Source: Brachyhypopomus gauderio (taxonomy: Eukaryota; Chordata; Actinopteri; Gymnotiformes; Hypopomidae). From it: a stretch of DNA of 64,000 nucleotides. Shown here piece after piece: positions 1-11,803 of the stretch; within the stretch, counting starts at the first letter, position 1; each line of letters starts with the position of its first letter. The notes beneath the pieces are model-generated. The model worked only from the letters and a program-made list of their open reading frames with translations. It was not told where the DNA came from and made no database searches. Position numbers and translations under genes: made by a program. The stretch covers positions 39,085,490 to 39,149,489 of the forward strand of contig NC_135213.1 of assembly GCF_052324685.1 (NCBI RefSeq), written 5' to 3'.

Positions 1-2130
1 GCAGGTGGCTTTATTTTCTGTATTAGATTTATGACACACAAGTCAGGAGCAATGTTAGTTACCAGTTACAATTCTGCATATGCCACAGAATAAATAAATC
101 TTAGTAATTAATCATAATAATTAATCTTAACAATTAATTTTAATAATAAATCTTAATAAATGTGGTGTCTTGGTCTGGTGGTAGCTCTAATGTTAATCTT
201 TTTCTCTTTTTTCTGTATGATTTGATTTAACTTTGAGGTCGTATCACTTTTGTTAATCCCTAGACCTTGAAGTCATAACATTTGCTCAATGTGCTCTATG
301 TGAGCAACAGGACCTTTAATTTGCAATACATTATATTACTATAATTAATTAGAATTTAATGATGCCATATAGCAGACTCTATATCAGCACACTGTGTTTA
401 ACACTTAAATGACATTAAAACATTTTATAAATGTGAACAGGTAACTAGACCCAGCCAATGTGAAGAACCCAGATCTAATGACAGGGGTTACCAAGTCCGG
501 TGATCTGCCAGACCCAACATCAAAGGGTGATGGTAGTCCTCCTTAAAGCACAGGGAAGAGAAAACACACCTCCTGGATTTTAGATTAGTTTTAATACCAT
601 TACTTCTGCGCACACAATCCAATTCTGCTTCTAGTTCCTCTCTTTACATTAGAACATCAGTCCTTACCCTCACAAATTATTTTAAGTCCGGTGAGATAGG
701 AGAATCTCAATCTCTTCTGAGTGACATGGGATAGAGTTTCAGTCTGTGGTTTTGGTGAACAGAGTGGAAGAGAGACTTCCCTTTTCAGTAAGAAGGCAAC
801 TCTTCCATTGTTTGAGGGAAAAACGTTGGTAATTATTTTAATAAGCGGATGTAGCTGCTGGTGATATGGTGTCACTGACCAATATGGTGTCACTGACCAA
901 TATAGGATGAAAATAAATAGAGTCATGTGAACATATACACATTCATGTGAACATATACACATTCACCCATTACATAACTGATGTAACTCTGAATAACTCT
1001 GATTCATAACTATCGTAGCCACGCTATGCTGAGTGCAGATTTGCATACAGAACACTGAAAGTCACTAATCTTTGACCATATGCATAACTATTATCTCTTT
1101 AGACATTTATTTGCATTTTTGCAGAGAGCACATCTGGTTTAAAGGCCAGCACTCTCAATAAAAAATGTGATAAATAACCTCCCTGAACATAAAGGAGGAA
1201 GAGTGATGATAGGGACCCTGCAGATTCCAGAAATAAGAGAAGAGCCCTTTTCATTAACAAATGAACATACTGTGGTAATAATGGCGTTAAATAGTAAAAG
1301 GACGCAGGCGAAAAGTCAGTAACACATATTGCCACAGTCTGTGGTTCTCTCTGGTGTGCATAACTAGAACACCAGATCATTCACTCCGCATGGACATCAC
1401 CAGTGTCCCCCTGGTCCATGTCAGCCCTGCTGCTCAGTTTCAATTGCACAACTAACACAGATACTGAAGGCAATCATGTCTATGACATTTGGAGAAACAG
1501 ACACTGCATAAATATGACTAAATCCAGAAACATAGACTAAGGAAAGTACTCATCAAAGCTTGGATATACTTATTTAAACCAGTGGATCTGTGGAACTGTA
1601 GAAAAATAATTTATTGAGACATTTAGCAATAAAATAAAATAAAATATGAATAATGTTACCAAAGTGTAAGAAATTAATAAAAATGATAAAAATGAAACAT
1701 TTATATAACAGGGATTCACACCAACCATTTAAACTTGATTCATTACTGTCTGAGTATCATAGTAGGACATGTGCATGTGATTTATATTCAGTTTCAGCAC
1801 ACTTACATTCTAGTGATTTAAACAATCAGGATAACAAGCATTCTGAATGAACAGATTTATCACATTTATATACGTTTACATCTATTCCTGTGTCAGGCGC
1901 TTTTACCCCAACTGGCAAACAAGCCAGAAGCTCACAAGCAAAATGTCTAATACAAGATCTGAATTTCTACCAGTGCCACACTAGAGAGCAAGAACTAGAC
2001 TCTAGCAGTGAGTAAAACACCCTCAGATCAAGACAAAGCAAACATTACATTACAAACATTCAACAAAATAAACCAACACCATTAAGATGTAATATACACC
2101 ACAAGGAGGGCGTATCTAAGGATTACCAGG
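1..2130. other. Intergenic, no gene seen
   Basis: AT-rich unique-looking sequence. Short reading frames exist on both strands, but none shows a family motif, a splice-bounded exon or repeated structure. It lies downstream of the first receptor gene. I see nothing functional that I can support. Confidence 0.6.
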
Positions 2131-2132
2131 TG

Positions 2133-2470
2133 ATATACACAAGTCAAAGTCAAAGTCAAATTTATTTATATAGCGCTTTTCACAACACACGTTGTCACAA
2201 AGCAGCTTTACAATCGTATGGGTCCAAATCCCTAATGGAGCTAGCATCATCACGACCTCTTGTGGCTGACAATTCACAAGTCTCTCTAGGCTACTCTCTT
2301 TCTCTTTCAGAATTAGTTTTTAATTTTGTGCCTCTTCTGATAAAATAAGACACTAAGAAGTTGCGTGAAGGATTATGAATGGATATCAGAGTAAAGAATA
2401 ATGTTCATCTTTCCAGGTCAATCCAGGATGGAGAAGAGGAAACGGAAAAAACAGACTGACCAGCCCCTAA
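2133..2470 (-). repeat. Fish interspersed repeat tail (SINE/LINE-type 3' end)
   Basis: On the plus strand it begins with repeats of AGTCAAAGTCAAA followed by TTTATTTATATAGCGCTTTT and CAAAGCAGCTTTACA. Read on the minus strand this is the common fish tail 'AAGCTGCTTTGTGACAA ... AAAAGCGCTATATAAATAAA' followed by a short A-rich simple repeat. The same tail type recurs at about 24.1-24.4 and 26.0-26.3 kb. The inner boundary (towards 2470) is uncertain. It lies just downstream of the first receptor gene and may supply part of its 3' flank. Confidence 0.55.
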
Positions 2471-2504
2471 TCAATCTAAATCAAAAGCAAATGTTCACAT
2501 CCCA

Positions 2505-3413
2505 TCACGCACCAATCTGTACCACCTGATCTACATGTTCAGGACTATGACGCTTTAGTTCTCTAAAAGAGAAGGTGTACAGTAAAGGATTCACACAGCT
2601 GTTGACAAACAACATTGCTCTAGCAATCTCACTACCCTGGTTTGCAATGATCAGCAGACTGTTACTCTTTCTTAACACAGCAACGATGACTAATACATTG
2701 CAAATGGGAATTGGACTGCAGAAGATGAAGAAAACCACCACAATTCTGGTTAGCAACGTCGTCATTCTGTTGCTGCTGAAGAATGGTGACTGATTAACCC
2801 CGCGGTGAAGACGAACGTAGAAATAAACCAGCGTGGAGAAGCAGATCACCAGCACCAGGATTTCCCAGACGGATGTGGCCACTTGCTCTGTGTCGCTCTG
2901 AAATAGCTGCAAACAGCTCTGTATCTCATATTGATCACATCCAGCTACACGCTGAACTAAACTATATGAAGACAACACCCCACTCACCAGCCATGTCCCA
3001 CACAAAAGTCCATTCTGTCCTCTTACTCCAAGTGTAGCCCATTTGTGAGAATGCAGCACCTGCATGTATCTCTGCAGACTCAGCAACGTCACACACAGGA
3101 TGCTACTGTAGAGGCACCAGTAGATCACATAGCAGAAGATCTTGCATGCAACAGATCCAAAGACCCAGCCGTTCAGAAGAGCCCAGATCCAGACAGGCAG
3201 AGGAAGCAGAGTCAGTAGATCCGACACAGCCAGACTCATCATCAGCCTCGGGGTGAAGTGATCCGCCCTCACGTACCAGAGGAGGGCAACCAGCACAGCA
3301 ATGTTCCCAGGAACCCCCAACGCAAAGCACAGCCCCAACACTGCACTGGCGGCTGTGTATTCTGGCAATACCTGAATAGGCAGCGAAATATTGGAGCAAT
3401 TTACTGGCTGCAT
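2505..3413 (-). CDS. Leukotriene B4 receptor-like GPCR, copy 1 (intact)
   Basis: A 302-residue, single-exon class A rhodopsin-type receptor. By family it would be a plasma-membrane receptor for a lipid chemoattractant, coupling to G proteins in leukocytes; the ligand is inferred. Visible landmarks: N-glycosylation sequons at N5 and N8; TM1 with GVPGN (N37); TM2 with SLAVSD (D65); conserved C90 before TM3; LQRY at 113-116 in place of the DRY box, as in BLT2-type receptors; W141 in TM4; NPLLY at 275-279 in TM7; then a very short C-tail. In TM6 the usual CWxP reads FCSP (231-234), so the toggle tryptophan is missing. The second intact copy at 21335-22213 keeps FWLP. It could equally be called 'leukotriene B4 receptor 1-like' or 2-like. 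The start is the first Met, giving a normal short extracellular N-terminus. Confidence 0.8.
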   Translation of the reverse strand: MQPVNCSNISLPIQVLPEYTAASAVLGLCFALGVPGNIAVLVALLWYVRADHFTPRLMMSLAVSDLLTLLPLPVWIWALLNGWVFGSVACKIFCYVIYWCLYSSILCVTLLSLQRYMQVLHSHKWATLGVRGQNGLLCGTWLVSGVLSSYSLVQRVAGCDQYEIQSCLQLFQSDTEQVATSVWEILVLVICFSTLVYFYVRLHRGVNQSPFFSSNRMTTLLTRIVVVFFIFCSPIPICNVLVIVAVLRKSNSLLIIANQGSEIARAMLFVNSCVNPLLYTFSFRELKRHSPEHVDQVVQIGA

Positions 3414-4380
3414 GTTTTCCTGATGTGGCTACTGGGTGAAAACCTGGAGATCAAAAGGTAAACACATGTTTTAGTGGTGATACATGTGTAAACAGGAAAG
3501 GTATTTGTGTACTTCACAGGAAGATATTTGCATATGCAGAATTGAAAAGAGGGTGAAAAGTAATAAAAAGGGCAATGAACCTATAGATCACTTTATATCT
3601 ACTGCATGGTTACGATTGTAGGAATATAATCATAAGTTGAAATGACAATTAAAATAAACCTACATTTCCTGTTTGTATGTGCCTAAAGTGAAAATAAAGC
3701 TTTGTTGTAATGTAAGATCTAAAATGTCTGAAAAACAAAGTACTAAATAATTAATCAACGAACACTTTTACCTTTTGATTCTATTCCATATAGATTTACG
3801 AGAGCTGGTGTAGACTATAGAAGCTATTTATTTCAAATTTTTAATACTGAATTTAAATTTCCTGCATTTTCAGGTTGTATTGTAATAGAAAGACTGAGAA
3901 GTAATTTTATATAGTCATTATTGCTAAAATATCAAATTGAATTCACACTGTAGTAGATATCACAGAGCATATTCTGTGTGTGAAAACTGTAGAATTAAAA
4001 TACCTGAAATGAACGTGATGACAGATGTGAGCTAAGAAAACACTGCTAGCTTGTGCGTGCTAGTGAAGGTTTGCATACGCAAACATGGCTGTACTGAGTG
4101 GTTCACTAATGTCTGAATAGACACATATGCAACATACTGATATCAGGAGCCTCATCTTCATGCAAATAGTTTTGGCACTGGCTAAGAACGTGCAGAAAAG
4201 GAATCAATCTTTAGTCTCCAACTGAAATATTTGGTGAAGATGAAAAAAACTATGACCGACAACAGTTATCAAACTCAACAGTGCTTAAATGAGGCAAAAT
4301 ATAACGGTACAATAATTCTAATAACATTATAACATTATAATAATAATAAACATTATAATAACATTATAAGCCCCAGGTGG
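3414..4380. other. Upstream flank of receptor copy 1, no gene seen
   Basis: AT-rich sequence 5' of the minus-strand receptor gene. It should contain the promoter and any 5' non-coding exon, but I could not identify a convincing core promoter or splice-bounded leader. Confidence 0.4.
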
Positions 4381-4395
4381 TGAGGGTGATGACGT

Positions 4396-4634
4396 TGAAC
4401 ACGCACCAAATGAGGGAGGCGTGGCTAATCCAAACGCACCAAATGAGGGAGGCGTGGCTAATCCAAACACACCAAATGAGGGAGGCGTGGCTAATCCAAA
4501 CACAACAAATGAGGGAGGCGTGGCTAATCCAAACGCACCAAATGAGGGAGGCGTGGCTAATCCAAACGCACCAAATGAGGGAGGCGTGGCTAATCCAAAT
4601 GAGGGAGGCGTGGCTAATCCAAACGCACACATAA
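4396..4634. repeat. 33-bp minisatellite with GGCGTGG core
   Basis: About seven tandem copies of a 33-bp unit (CCAAATGAGGGAGGCGTGG followed by CTAATCCAAACGCA), the last shortened. It lies about 1 kb upstream of receptor copy 1. Every unit carries GAGGCGTGGC, which resembles a GC/CACCC-type box. Because the unit is 33 bp (11 codons) it gives spurious open frames on both strands. Confidence 0.9.
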
Positions 4635-4639
4635 CCCAT

Positions 4640-5820
4640 GAGTGCTCATTAAAATAATGTGCTACCAGTCCATTATGAACCTGCACTATAACCTGCCAGA
4701 GGTAATGAAGGTACCTGTTCACCACTGGTCAGTTTCTGACCACAGGCCTGTCACTGACCGCCAATCTCAACACACCAATGATGATGCAGTGGTATAGTAG
4801 TGTTGTGCTGAAGTCTGGACAGCTGTGTCGGTTTTTAGATGTGTCTGTGTCACAGCCAAACGGAGTGATCCTCCAGAAATATCCAACCATCATGATGCAC
4901 TCAGACGCAGACTATCGATCTGGGGGACGGCTAGCACAAACTGTGTTTTCAACAGATACCCAGATATAATCCTGGCTGAGAGTGATGTCAACACAAATTT
5001 AACATCTAAGAGTAAAATAAGCACAAGCTATTTTGGGTCAGCACAAACCAGTGCAAACGAAATCACACTCATTTGATTAGAAATCTTTGCTTGGTTTTAA
5101 TGCATTGTGAAGCCATCCCCACACACTCTATTCATACCTGTTTAGTATTACTACTTTTGTATACAGACGCCCTTTTACAATGTTATGAAATCAAAGTAAT
5201 ATTCCCCACCTCATTACTCACCATTCATCTAGGCATGTGTAATACAGATTCATCATTCTTCATCATATAGTCCAGCATCTGAATCTGACTTCTAGATTTG
5301 AAAGTTGTCACAGGTTCTGTTCACAATCCAATCAAATGCAAACTGATGAAATCATGCCCTGCTCATAATATTTCAGTCTCAAACCAAGAACTACCTCACA
5401 TAAAGGAAGTAAAATATGCATCAGTTCCAGTGTTGACCTTAAAACACACAGAAATTAGGCATGGTAGGTGTGGTGTGACACCCCACGTAGACAGGACTGG
5501 GACCCGAAACACTCAAACACACACACACAGACAGCACCAACACACATATATTGCCATTCTAACTCTTCTTTGGAGACTGCTGAGAAATTGGTTGTTCAAA
5601 TCTTGCAAAAAGTCTTTTTTTAAGTCTCTAATGATGCCTTTTGACAAACACTAAAAGAATCAGGTCAAATCTAAGACGCCATACAGATCAAGCGTAGCTG
5701 TGTTAGCAAAGTATATCCACCTTCAAATCGAATAAGTTGTCAAGATTAAATGTACCATTCTTATGTTTAAATATGCAATACCTATCAGAGAAAGTTACAC
5801 TCACATTTGTGCACTGGCTG
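4640..5820. other. Intergenic, no gene seen
   Basis: Unique-looking sequence between the 33-bp array and the first decayed receptor copy. A short (CA)n run lies near 5516-5530. No coding region is supported. Confidence 0.5.
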
Positions 5821-5822
5821 AT

Positions 5823-6166
5823 CTACGAGGTCTGTTCCTTGAGAGAGAATGTGTCCAGATAAGGATGTACACAGCTGATTATAAATATCACAGATCCTGC
5901 TATTTTTCCTCCATGTAGTGCAATTTTCAACAGACTGTCATTGTTGTGCAACACTGTGGTGATAATTAGGACATCGTCAGCTGTAACCAGCACCAAGTAC
6001 ACGCAGAACGCCACCACGACTCCCCTCACCAGCCTCGTCGTCCTGTAGCTGCTAAAGAACGCCGGCTGAATCAGTGATGACAACGGGTGAAGTAAACCAG
6101 AATTCAGAAGCAGATCACAAATGCTAGCATGTCCAGCAATGAAGCAACCACTTGTTCGGCCTTAGC
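5823..6166 (-). pseudogene. LTB4 receptor-like pseudogene, TM5-TM7 remnant
   Basis: Translated on the minus strand this follows the second half of the intact receptors: the end of ECL2 with 'EQVVAS', TM5 with 'VICF', the third loop with 'PAFFSSYR', TM6 and TM7. It is interrupted by stop codons in the TM5/loop part. The intact cores are damaged: NPLLY reads HPYLD and the TM6 proline motif is lost. The N-terminal half (TM1-TM4) is not found next to it. It shares strand with its intact neighbours, consistent with loss after tandem duplication. Confidence 0.75.
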
Positions 6167-6965
6167 ATGGGAACATTACATGCAACAGTATGTGGGCACC
6201 TGTGAGCTTCTGTGTCCACAGGTGCAAAGGCTGAAGACATTGATTGGCGGGAGGTTGAAGGGGGCGGAGACTCCCCTTTAAAGAGTTGGTGCAGGGTTGC
6301 ACTTGAGGACACTTCACTGTACTGTACTAGAATGAGACTTGTCTCGAGGGACCTTGATCTCACGTTTGTTACGCCTCTTTGACCGTGTCCGTTACATTAG
6401 ACAAGAGTATGCAGCCTTCTTAATGTATATGGCTCTGGGTACGTTATGTGATGTCTCTCTCTGTCTCTCTTTCTAGTTTTCTTTTTCTCGCTTTACTTTT
6501 CTTGTCATGTCTAAAAAAAGGCATGCAGCAAGGAATGAGATTCATAGAACGAGACCGAACCAGATACATCACTCTGACGGTGAAATGAGCACACAGTCTT
6601 TCCAAGGACATCTTTACACGCATTATTCGGCAGCTCCCCACCTGAGTGTTCTATGTCACAGGTGTGTGACACTGCACCTGCTTCACAGGGAAGTTAAGAC
6701 AGTAAAGTACACACAGCCACTTGTAAACAGCAGTAGTCCGGTCATGTTCCTGCTGCTGTCAGCAAACTATTATTCTTTTGTGAAACTACTATAATAATGA
6801 AGAAACTGTCAGTGGGCCCAGTAGCGCATGAGATGAAGAATGACACTACAGTTCTCATCACCACATTTCTGTTGTTCACTCTATTGCTCTTAAGGAAAGG
6901 TGTCTGATTTAGCACTCAATAAAGACGGTAGTGAAAGTAAACCAGGAAGAACACGCAGCTCATTC

Positions 6966-7200
6966 AAGAATCAAGATTCAAGAATTTATTGTCATGTGCA
7001 CAGCAGAAATAGGTAGTTACACTGTACAATGAAATTCGAACTTTGGTGTTCCTCCATTCACCACTCAGTTTAGGTATACAAAGAAAAAAAAGTGTAATGA
7101 ATAGAATAAGGTAAACTATATAGGGGTAAAAAATTGTAAATAAGATAAATAAACTATAAATTATATAGAGACATCTTCTGAGAATATGCGTAAAATGCAT
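6966..7200 (-). repeat. Fish interspersed repeat tail inside receptor pseudogene
   Basis: Contains CAAGAATTTATTGTCATGTG and TACACTGTACAATGAAATTC, a pattern I know as a widespread teleost repeat end. An A-rich stretch follows. It separates two blocks of one receptor pseudogene. The family cannot be named safely without a repeat library. Confidence 0.5.
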
Positions 7201-7219
7201 GTGCATATGTGCAAGTACG

Positions 7220-7664
7220 TGTCACGTATGGCTACGCCCCCTCTCCTAGCTGTCACTCCGGGTTCCCTCGTGTCTGTGTTCCCTGCCTGATCATCCCGCC
7301 CTGCTCGTTTGTCTCCGTGATTCCTCGTTTGTAGCCACGCCCCTGTATTATCGTCCCCACCTGTTCCTTGTTTCAGACCTGTGTATATTTGCCCCTGAGT
7401 CTCCCTTGTCCTTCGTCTGGTATTTTGGATGTTTGACTGTTTGTTCATTGTACTTGGCCGTTGTGCGTTCCTGCTTTTTGATTCATTGTATGTGCTCGTG
7501 TCCCCTGTCTTTGTGATGCCCGTGTACGCGTGTTTCTCGGACTGCCCTCCCATTATGGACCCGGACTGGCTAAGCGTCGACGAATATGGTATACCCTTTA
7601 ATAAATCTCGCTCTTCTCAGCATTTGTGTCCGTCCTCTCGCTCCGCAGCGCGAGCTTCGTTACA
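7220..7664 (+). mobile_element. Solo LTR (445 bp) with 5-bp target duplication GTACG
   Basis: Starts TGTCACGTATGG and ends GCTTCGTTACA, i.e. TG...CA termini. It is flanked on both sides by GTACG (7215-7219 and 7665-7669), the 5-bp duplication expected of a retrotransposon integrase. An AATAAA lies about 65 bp before the end, as expected for the polyadenylation signal in an LTR. No internal region or second LTR is present, so it is a solo LTR left by recombination. It resembles the solo LTR at 11804-12122 in its termini (TGTCACG...CA). The Ty3/gypsy assignment is inferred. Confidence 0.85.
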
Positions 7665-8035
7665 GTACGTGTATACACGTGTATCACTATCAGGTTTCAG
7701 AGGGAAGTGGCCACTCTGTCTGCATCACACCAAATTATTTGGCAGCAGTGCTGGAAGCAAAACTCTGATCATACTTCACGCTGAATGAGAACATATGATG
7801 CTAAAACACAACTCATCAGTCCCACTCAGAAGCCCCTTCAGGGCATCAACACAAAACATAGGAGACAATCCTGCACACAGCAGAACTAAAGGCTCAACGA
7901 TTTACTAGAGGCCAGATCCAGATGAGACAAGACGAGACGATACGAGACGAGAATCATCAATACTGCTGTATTACCAGGAACAACCAAATCAAAGCACAAT
8001 TCCAGCAGAGTAATTATGTACTGCCACATATGGGG

Positions 8036-8740
8036 ACCTGTGAAATACCTAGTTAATAATTATTAACACTTACACAGATTCCTGGTAGTGTTATTTAGGT
8101 TACCCTGCGAAGTAAAGTCCCTAATTATGTCGGAATCTTCATTGAGACGAGTTGAAAGGAGGTGTGGCCTCTTCACAATCCCAGTATTATGGTTGTGTTT
8201 TGTTTTCCCTATGTATATGTGTATGTATACATGTGTATGTATATATATATTTTGAATATATTTTATATATATATTATATTATATATATTTTTTAAATATA
8301 ATTTATAATTATAATTTGTTAATTCTTGGAGAAGGTGACTTTTATTTTGAAAGTAAACCCTGGTTGGAGAGCAGGAAAAGGAAGTGGAGCAGCCATTTTT
8401 GAGGAGTGGAGCAGCCATTTTTGGGAGAAAGGAAGCCTGGGGAGCATTGCTGTGGAGGCCCCATCAAACATTCATCAAACATTTAACTTTTCTTGCCCCC
8501 TCATCTTTGTCCTTGAACTGTGGATTACCCTTTTAAAGAGGATAGTCTGATGTTTGCATGGTATGTACTCACCCAATTAGTCTTCGAACATGATTAGTAA
8601 TGGGTGAATAGGTCAGATTGTTACAGATGGTGGCCCGTATGGGTACCTAATACTATATATGTGGTGAAGTTTATGTATGGTGTCCTTCAATACTTTTAGC
8701 AGACAGTTATGTATTCAAGTAAGCTCCCATCATTGATAGA
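8036..8740. other. AT-rich stretch and possible LTR end before gypsy pol
   Basis: Includes a (TA)-rich run at about 8225-8320. Near 8630 there is GATTGTTACA followed by GATGGTGGCCCG, which could be an LTR end plus a primer-binding-like site of the pol remnant that starts soon after. No gag or protease is recognisable between this point and the reverse transcriptase, so that part was deleted. The LTR reading is an inference. Confidence 0.3.
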
Positions 8741-10660
8741 GCCTGTTGGCCAAGCAGACAGACCTTAGATGGGCCACATTTCAAAGGCTGATGGAGCAGG
8801 TGCTGGGTGAGCTAAGGAGGTCCCTCTGCTTTGTTTATATAGATGATGTCATCATCTATTCTCAGACGAAGGTGCGACATCTGAGGGATTTAGAGATTGT
8901 ATTTGAGAGGCTCAGCGCACCTCACCCTGAACCTGAAGAAATGCCATTTTCTCAGAAATGAGCTAAAATTCTTGGGTCATCTTGTGTCAGGGGGAAGAGG
9001 TTAAGGTAAACCCAGAAAAAACCATGGCGGTAGCTGCACATCTGACCCCCCATGAGCTGTCCTCTTTACAGCAGTTCCTTGGGCTTGTAGGCAGGTATCA
9101 TACGTTTATTCCACGCTTTGCAGAGTAGGTGGCTCCCTTGAACCATCTCAGACGAAAAGGGGTGGTATGGTTGTGGACTGAAGATTGGACAAGTGTGGAC
9201 AGACTGAAGGCAGCTCTCCACCAAGCCCCGGTGCTTGCACAGTCCAGCTCTCTTCATTCTTTTCAGGTGCACACAGATGCGAGCGATGTGGGACTGGGAG
9301 CTGTGCTTACCCAGATGGTAGATGGAGAAGAAAAGTTCATTGCATATGCCTCCCGGAGCCTAAGAGGTGCTGAGTTTGATTATTCAACCTCTGAAAAAAA
9401 AGGAATACCTCGCCATGGTCTGGGCTGCGGAGAAATGGTATTATTACCTGGAGGGAAGTCCATTTGTTCTTTATACAGATCATGGTGCTGTAACTTGGGC
9501 TTTCAGCTCTTCCAAATCCACCTCCAAAAGGGATACGGGAAGATGGTACCAGATACTCTATCTAGATCTACACGTGTTGGACCCTTTGCTAGTGGCCAAA
9601 AAAAGGACAAAGACTCCCCTCCCTTGGAACTCCATGATTCCAGTAAGTCTGGCTGAAATAAATCTGGCTCAGGGGGAGGATGATTACACTAAAGGGTTGA
9701 AGGATCAATGTAAAACTTGTAGTGCCCAGAAAGATCGTATAAGATGGGAAATGCAACAAGACACATTATACAGAGTCCTATCACGTGGAGGAGGTGTCAA
9801 ATACCAGCTGGTGGTGCCCAATCTGATTGTTTCTTTCCTCAAGTACTCCCATGATGGTCCGCTAGGAGCACATCTGAGGAAGATGAAGATGCTCCTCAGA
9901 ATCCTGGAGGTTTCCTGGTGGCTTGAAGTACGTAAGGATGTGTGGCAACATGTGCGAAGAATGCCCTGTCTGTCAGAGGTAAATGCGTTCCAATACCAAG
10001 CCCTTCGTGTATCTTCAGGGCACTGAGATCAAAGAGCCCGGTTATATGTTTGGAATGGATCTCATGGGACCTTTTCCAAAGAGTAAAAAGGGCAATATCT
10101 ACTTGTTCGCCATTGTAGATTACTTCACCAAGTGGATTGAATGGTATTCCTTGTGGGAAAGTAAACATCAATGGCTCTGCAAAATCCTGAGAGAAGAAAT
10201 TTTTACCAGGTGGGGTGTACCAAAATATGTCTTGTCTGACCGAGGGCCTCATTATCTCAGCCAATTGATGGCAGACCTTTGTAAAACCTGGGGAGTTATC
10301 CAGAAACTAGAAATCACCCACAGAGCAATCTTACTGAAAGGGTCAATAAAGTTTTGAAGACAATGATGGCTTCATAAGTGAATGAGAATCACTACCAAGA
10401 ACACACCAGCTAAGATGGCCTTGGGCAGACCCATCCACCATCACACTGTGACCCCAAATCTTCCAACAGGACACAGGGTGGGCAGAAAAATGTTTGAGCA
10501 ACACATGAACTTAAATGGCAGGCCAATGTGATCATAGAAGGCAAATCTGGAGAAGAGGGGTGTGAACAGAGCCTCTATTCCAAGGAGCTCTTCTTGTAGA
10601 CAGACCTGCTTATTCAAAATTACCGTTAGGCTTTTGAAACGAGGAGTTGAGAAGGACGAT
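8740..10660 (+). mobile_element. Degenerate Ty3/gypsy retrotransposon pol remnant
   Basis: Successive broken frames encode parts of a gypsy polyprotein in the right order: reverse transcriptase with the YIDD box ([11 protein letters not shown], about 8835-8865) and connection segment; RNase H with HTDASDVGLGAVLTQ (about 9270-9315) and YTDHGAVTW (about 9475); an integrase zinc-binding relic (HDGPLGAHL); and the integrase core with GMDLMGPFP and LSDRGPHY (about 10050-10260). Frameshifts near 8990, 9395 and 9980 and a stop near 9127 break it. gag, protease and the first part of RT are missing. No paired LTRs could be matched around it. It is an old dead element; no product is expected. Confidence 0.85.
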
Positions 10661-11327
10661 GAGAACTACAGAGGCAGTTCTGAAAAAGTGGAACACGGGC
10701 GAGAATATGAGAACGTGAAGAGACGTATATTTGTGTGATTAAATGCACAAAGAGGGTTTGCTGAAAGTAGGCATACAATAGAGAAAACAGATGTTAAGAA
10801 CTAGACAGGACGCTTGGTCCTGTGAAACTGGGTATTAAACTTCTGTGAGATATTCTACTGAACTTATGTTTCCATTTTCATTGGTCAGGGTTACTCTGGA
10901 TATTTAAAAAAAGGTTACAGGACAAGCAATAATAAGTTGCTCTGGACAAGAGCATCTGATAGATTCTGCAGTCGGGCAAGCAAAGTTTGAGGAATTAGCC
11001 TGCTAGTTCATAACAAAACAAATTGGAGAGAAAGAAAAGTCGTGCTGTAAAAACAACTGTGGGAACATTTACGTGTGCAAAGACTGCAGGTGTACAGCTG
11101 GCTTGGTCTCAGGAAAATTTAAACAGGAACATATAAAAGTAATACATGCACTCTTGGAGAAGCTACACACACAGCAAACAAAAAAGCACTGCAACTGGCA
11201 AAGAAACAAATTTGTACCTCAATTTACATCTCCTTCTACATGTTGTTGACAAAAACACATAAGCGTTTCCTGACTGCCCCTAGGTCTGCTCTTAAACATC
11301 TCTTAAAAAGTATTTTAAGATATCAAG
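10660..11327. other. Intergenic, no gene seen
   Basis: A-rich sequence following the pol remnant; it may include more of the element's 3' part. No coding region or terminal repeat is supported. Confidence 0.4.
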
Positions 11328-11600
11328 TTGTCTTTGGCAGTCATGGCCTGGTGGTTAGGGAACTGGTCTTGTGACCAGAGGGTCGTGGGTTCGATTCCCA
11401 GACCTAAGGCCATGACTGAGGTGCCCTTGAGCAAGACACCTAACCCCAACTGCTCCCCGGCCGCCGGGCTAGGGCTGCCCACTGCTCTGGGCACGTGTGA
11501 TCCACCGCCCCCTAGTAATCACTAGTGTGTCTGTGTGTGTGTTCTGACTGCACAGATGGGTTAAAAGCGGAGGACAAATTTCAATTGACAAAAATATGGC
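11328..11600 (+). mobile_element. tRNA-derived SINE
   Basis: The head has RNA polymerase III promoter boxes: an A-box-like TGGCCTGGTGGTTAGGGA and a B box GGTTCGATTCCC about 45 bp later. It is followed by a conserved fish SINE core (AGGTGCCCTTGAGCAAG, then ACACCTAACCCC) and a 3' part with CACAGATGGGTTAAA. A related head-less copy lies inverted at 29910-30180. It is not a tRNA gene: the cloverleaf is not intact and the SINE body follows directly. Confidence 0.85.
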
Positions 11601-11803
11601 ACACACATTTTATTTTGTAAGTACAGAAAAATGCTTCAATTACAGTCTGTGGGAATTATCATGTGATACAGAAGTGGCAAACTGAGATTAGGCTGCATAT
11701 TATTCGTATTAATTTATGTACATGTAATACACATAAATGAAAATTTTTGAACGTTTTCTTTGTGTGTTTTTCCTGAATCATTTCCGTAATGATATCTATA
11801 CTG

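Larger units (their letters stand above)
6735..8035 (-). pseudogene. LTB4 receptor-like pseudogene split by two insertions
   Basis: Two blocks belong to one decayed receptor. Block 6735-6965 covers TM5-TM6 ('FFLVYFHYRL', then 'VVSFFIS', with in-frame stops). Block 7670-8035 covers ECL2/TM4 ('VLIQRE...', 'RVATSL') and a short TM1 relic at about 7970-8035 matching the DNA around GVPGN of the intact copies. Between them sit a repeat tail (6966-7200) and a solo LTR (7220-7664). The order of the blocks is right for a single minus-strand gene, so the insertions landed inside an already present copy. Stops and internal deletions rule out function. Confidence 0.65.

Noticed and set aside
8740..10660. 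Live retrovirus-like provirus
   Set aside because: gag, protease and part of RT are missing, with several frameshifts and no paired LTRs; it is a dead Ty3/gypsy remnant.
11328..11420. Possible tRNA gene (A and B boxes present)
   Set aside because: The fold is not an intact cloverleaf and a SINE core and tail follow directly, so it is a tRNA-derived SINE.
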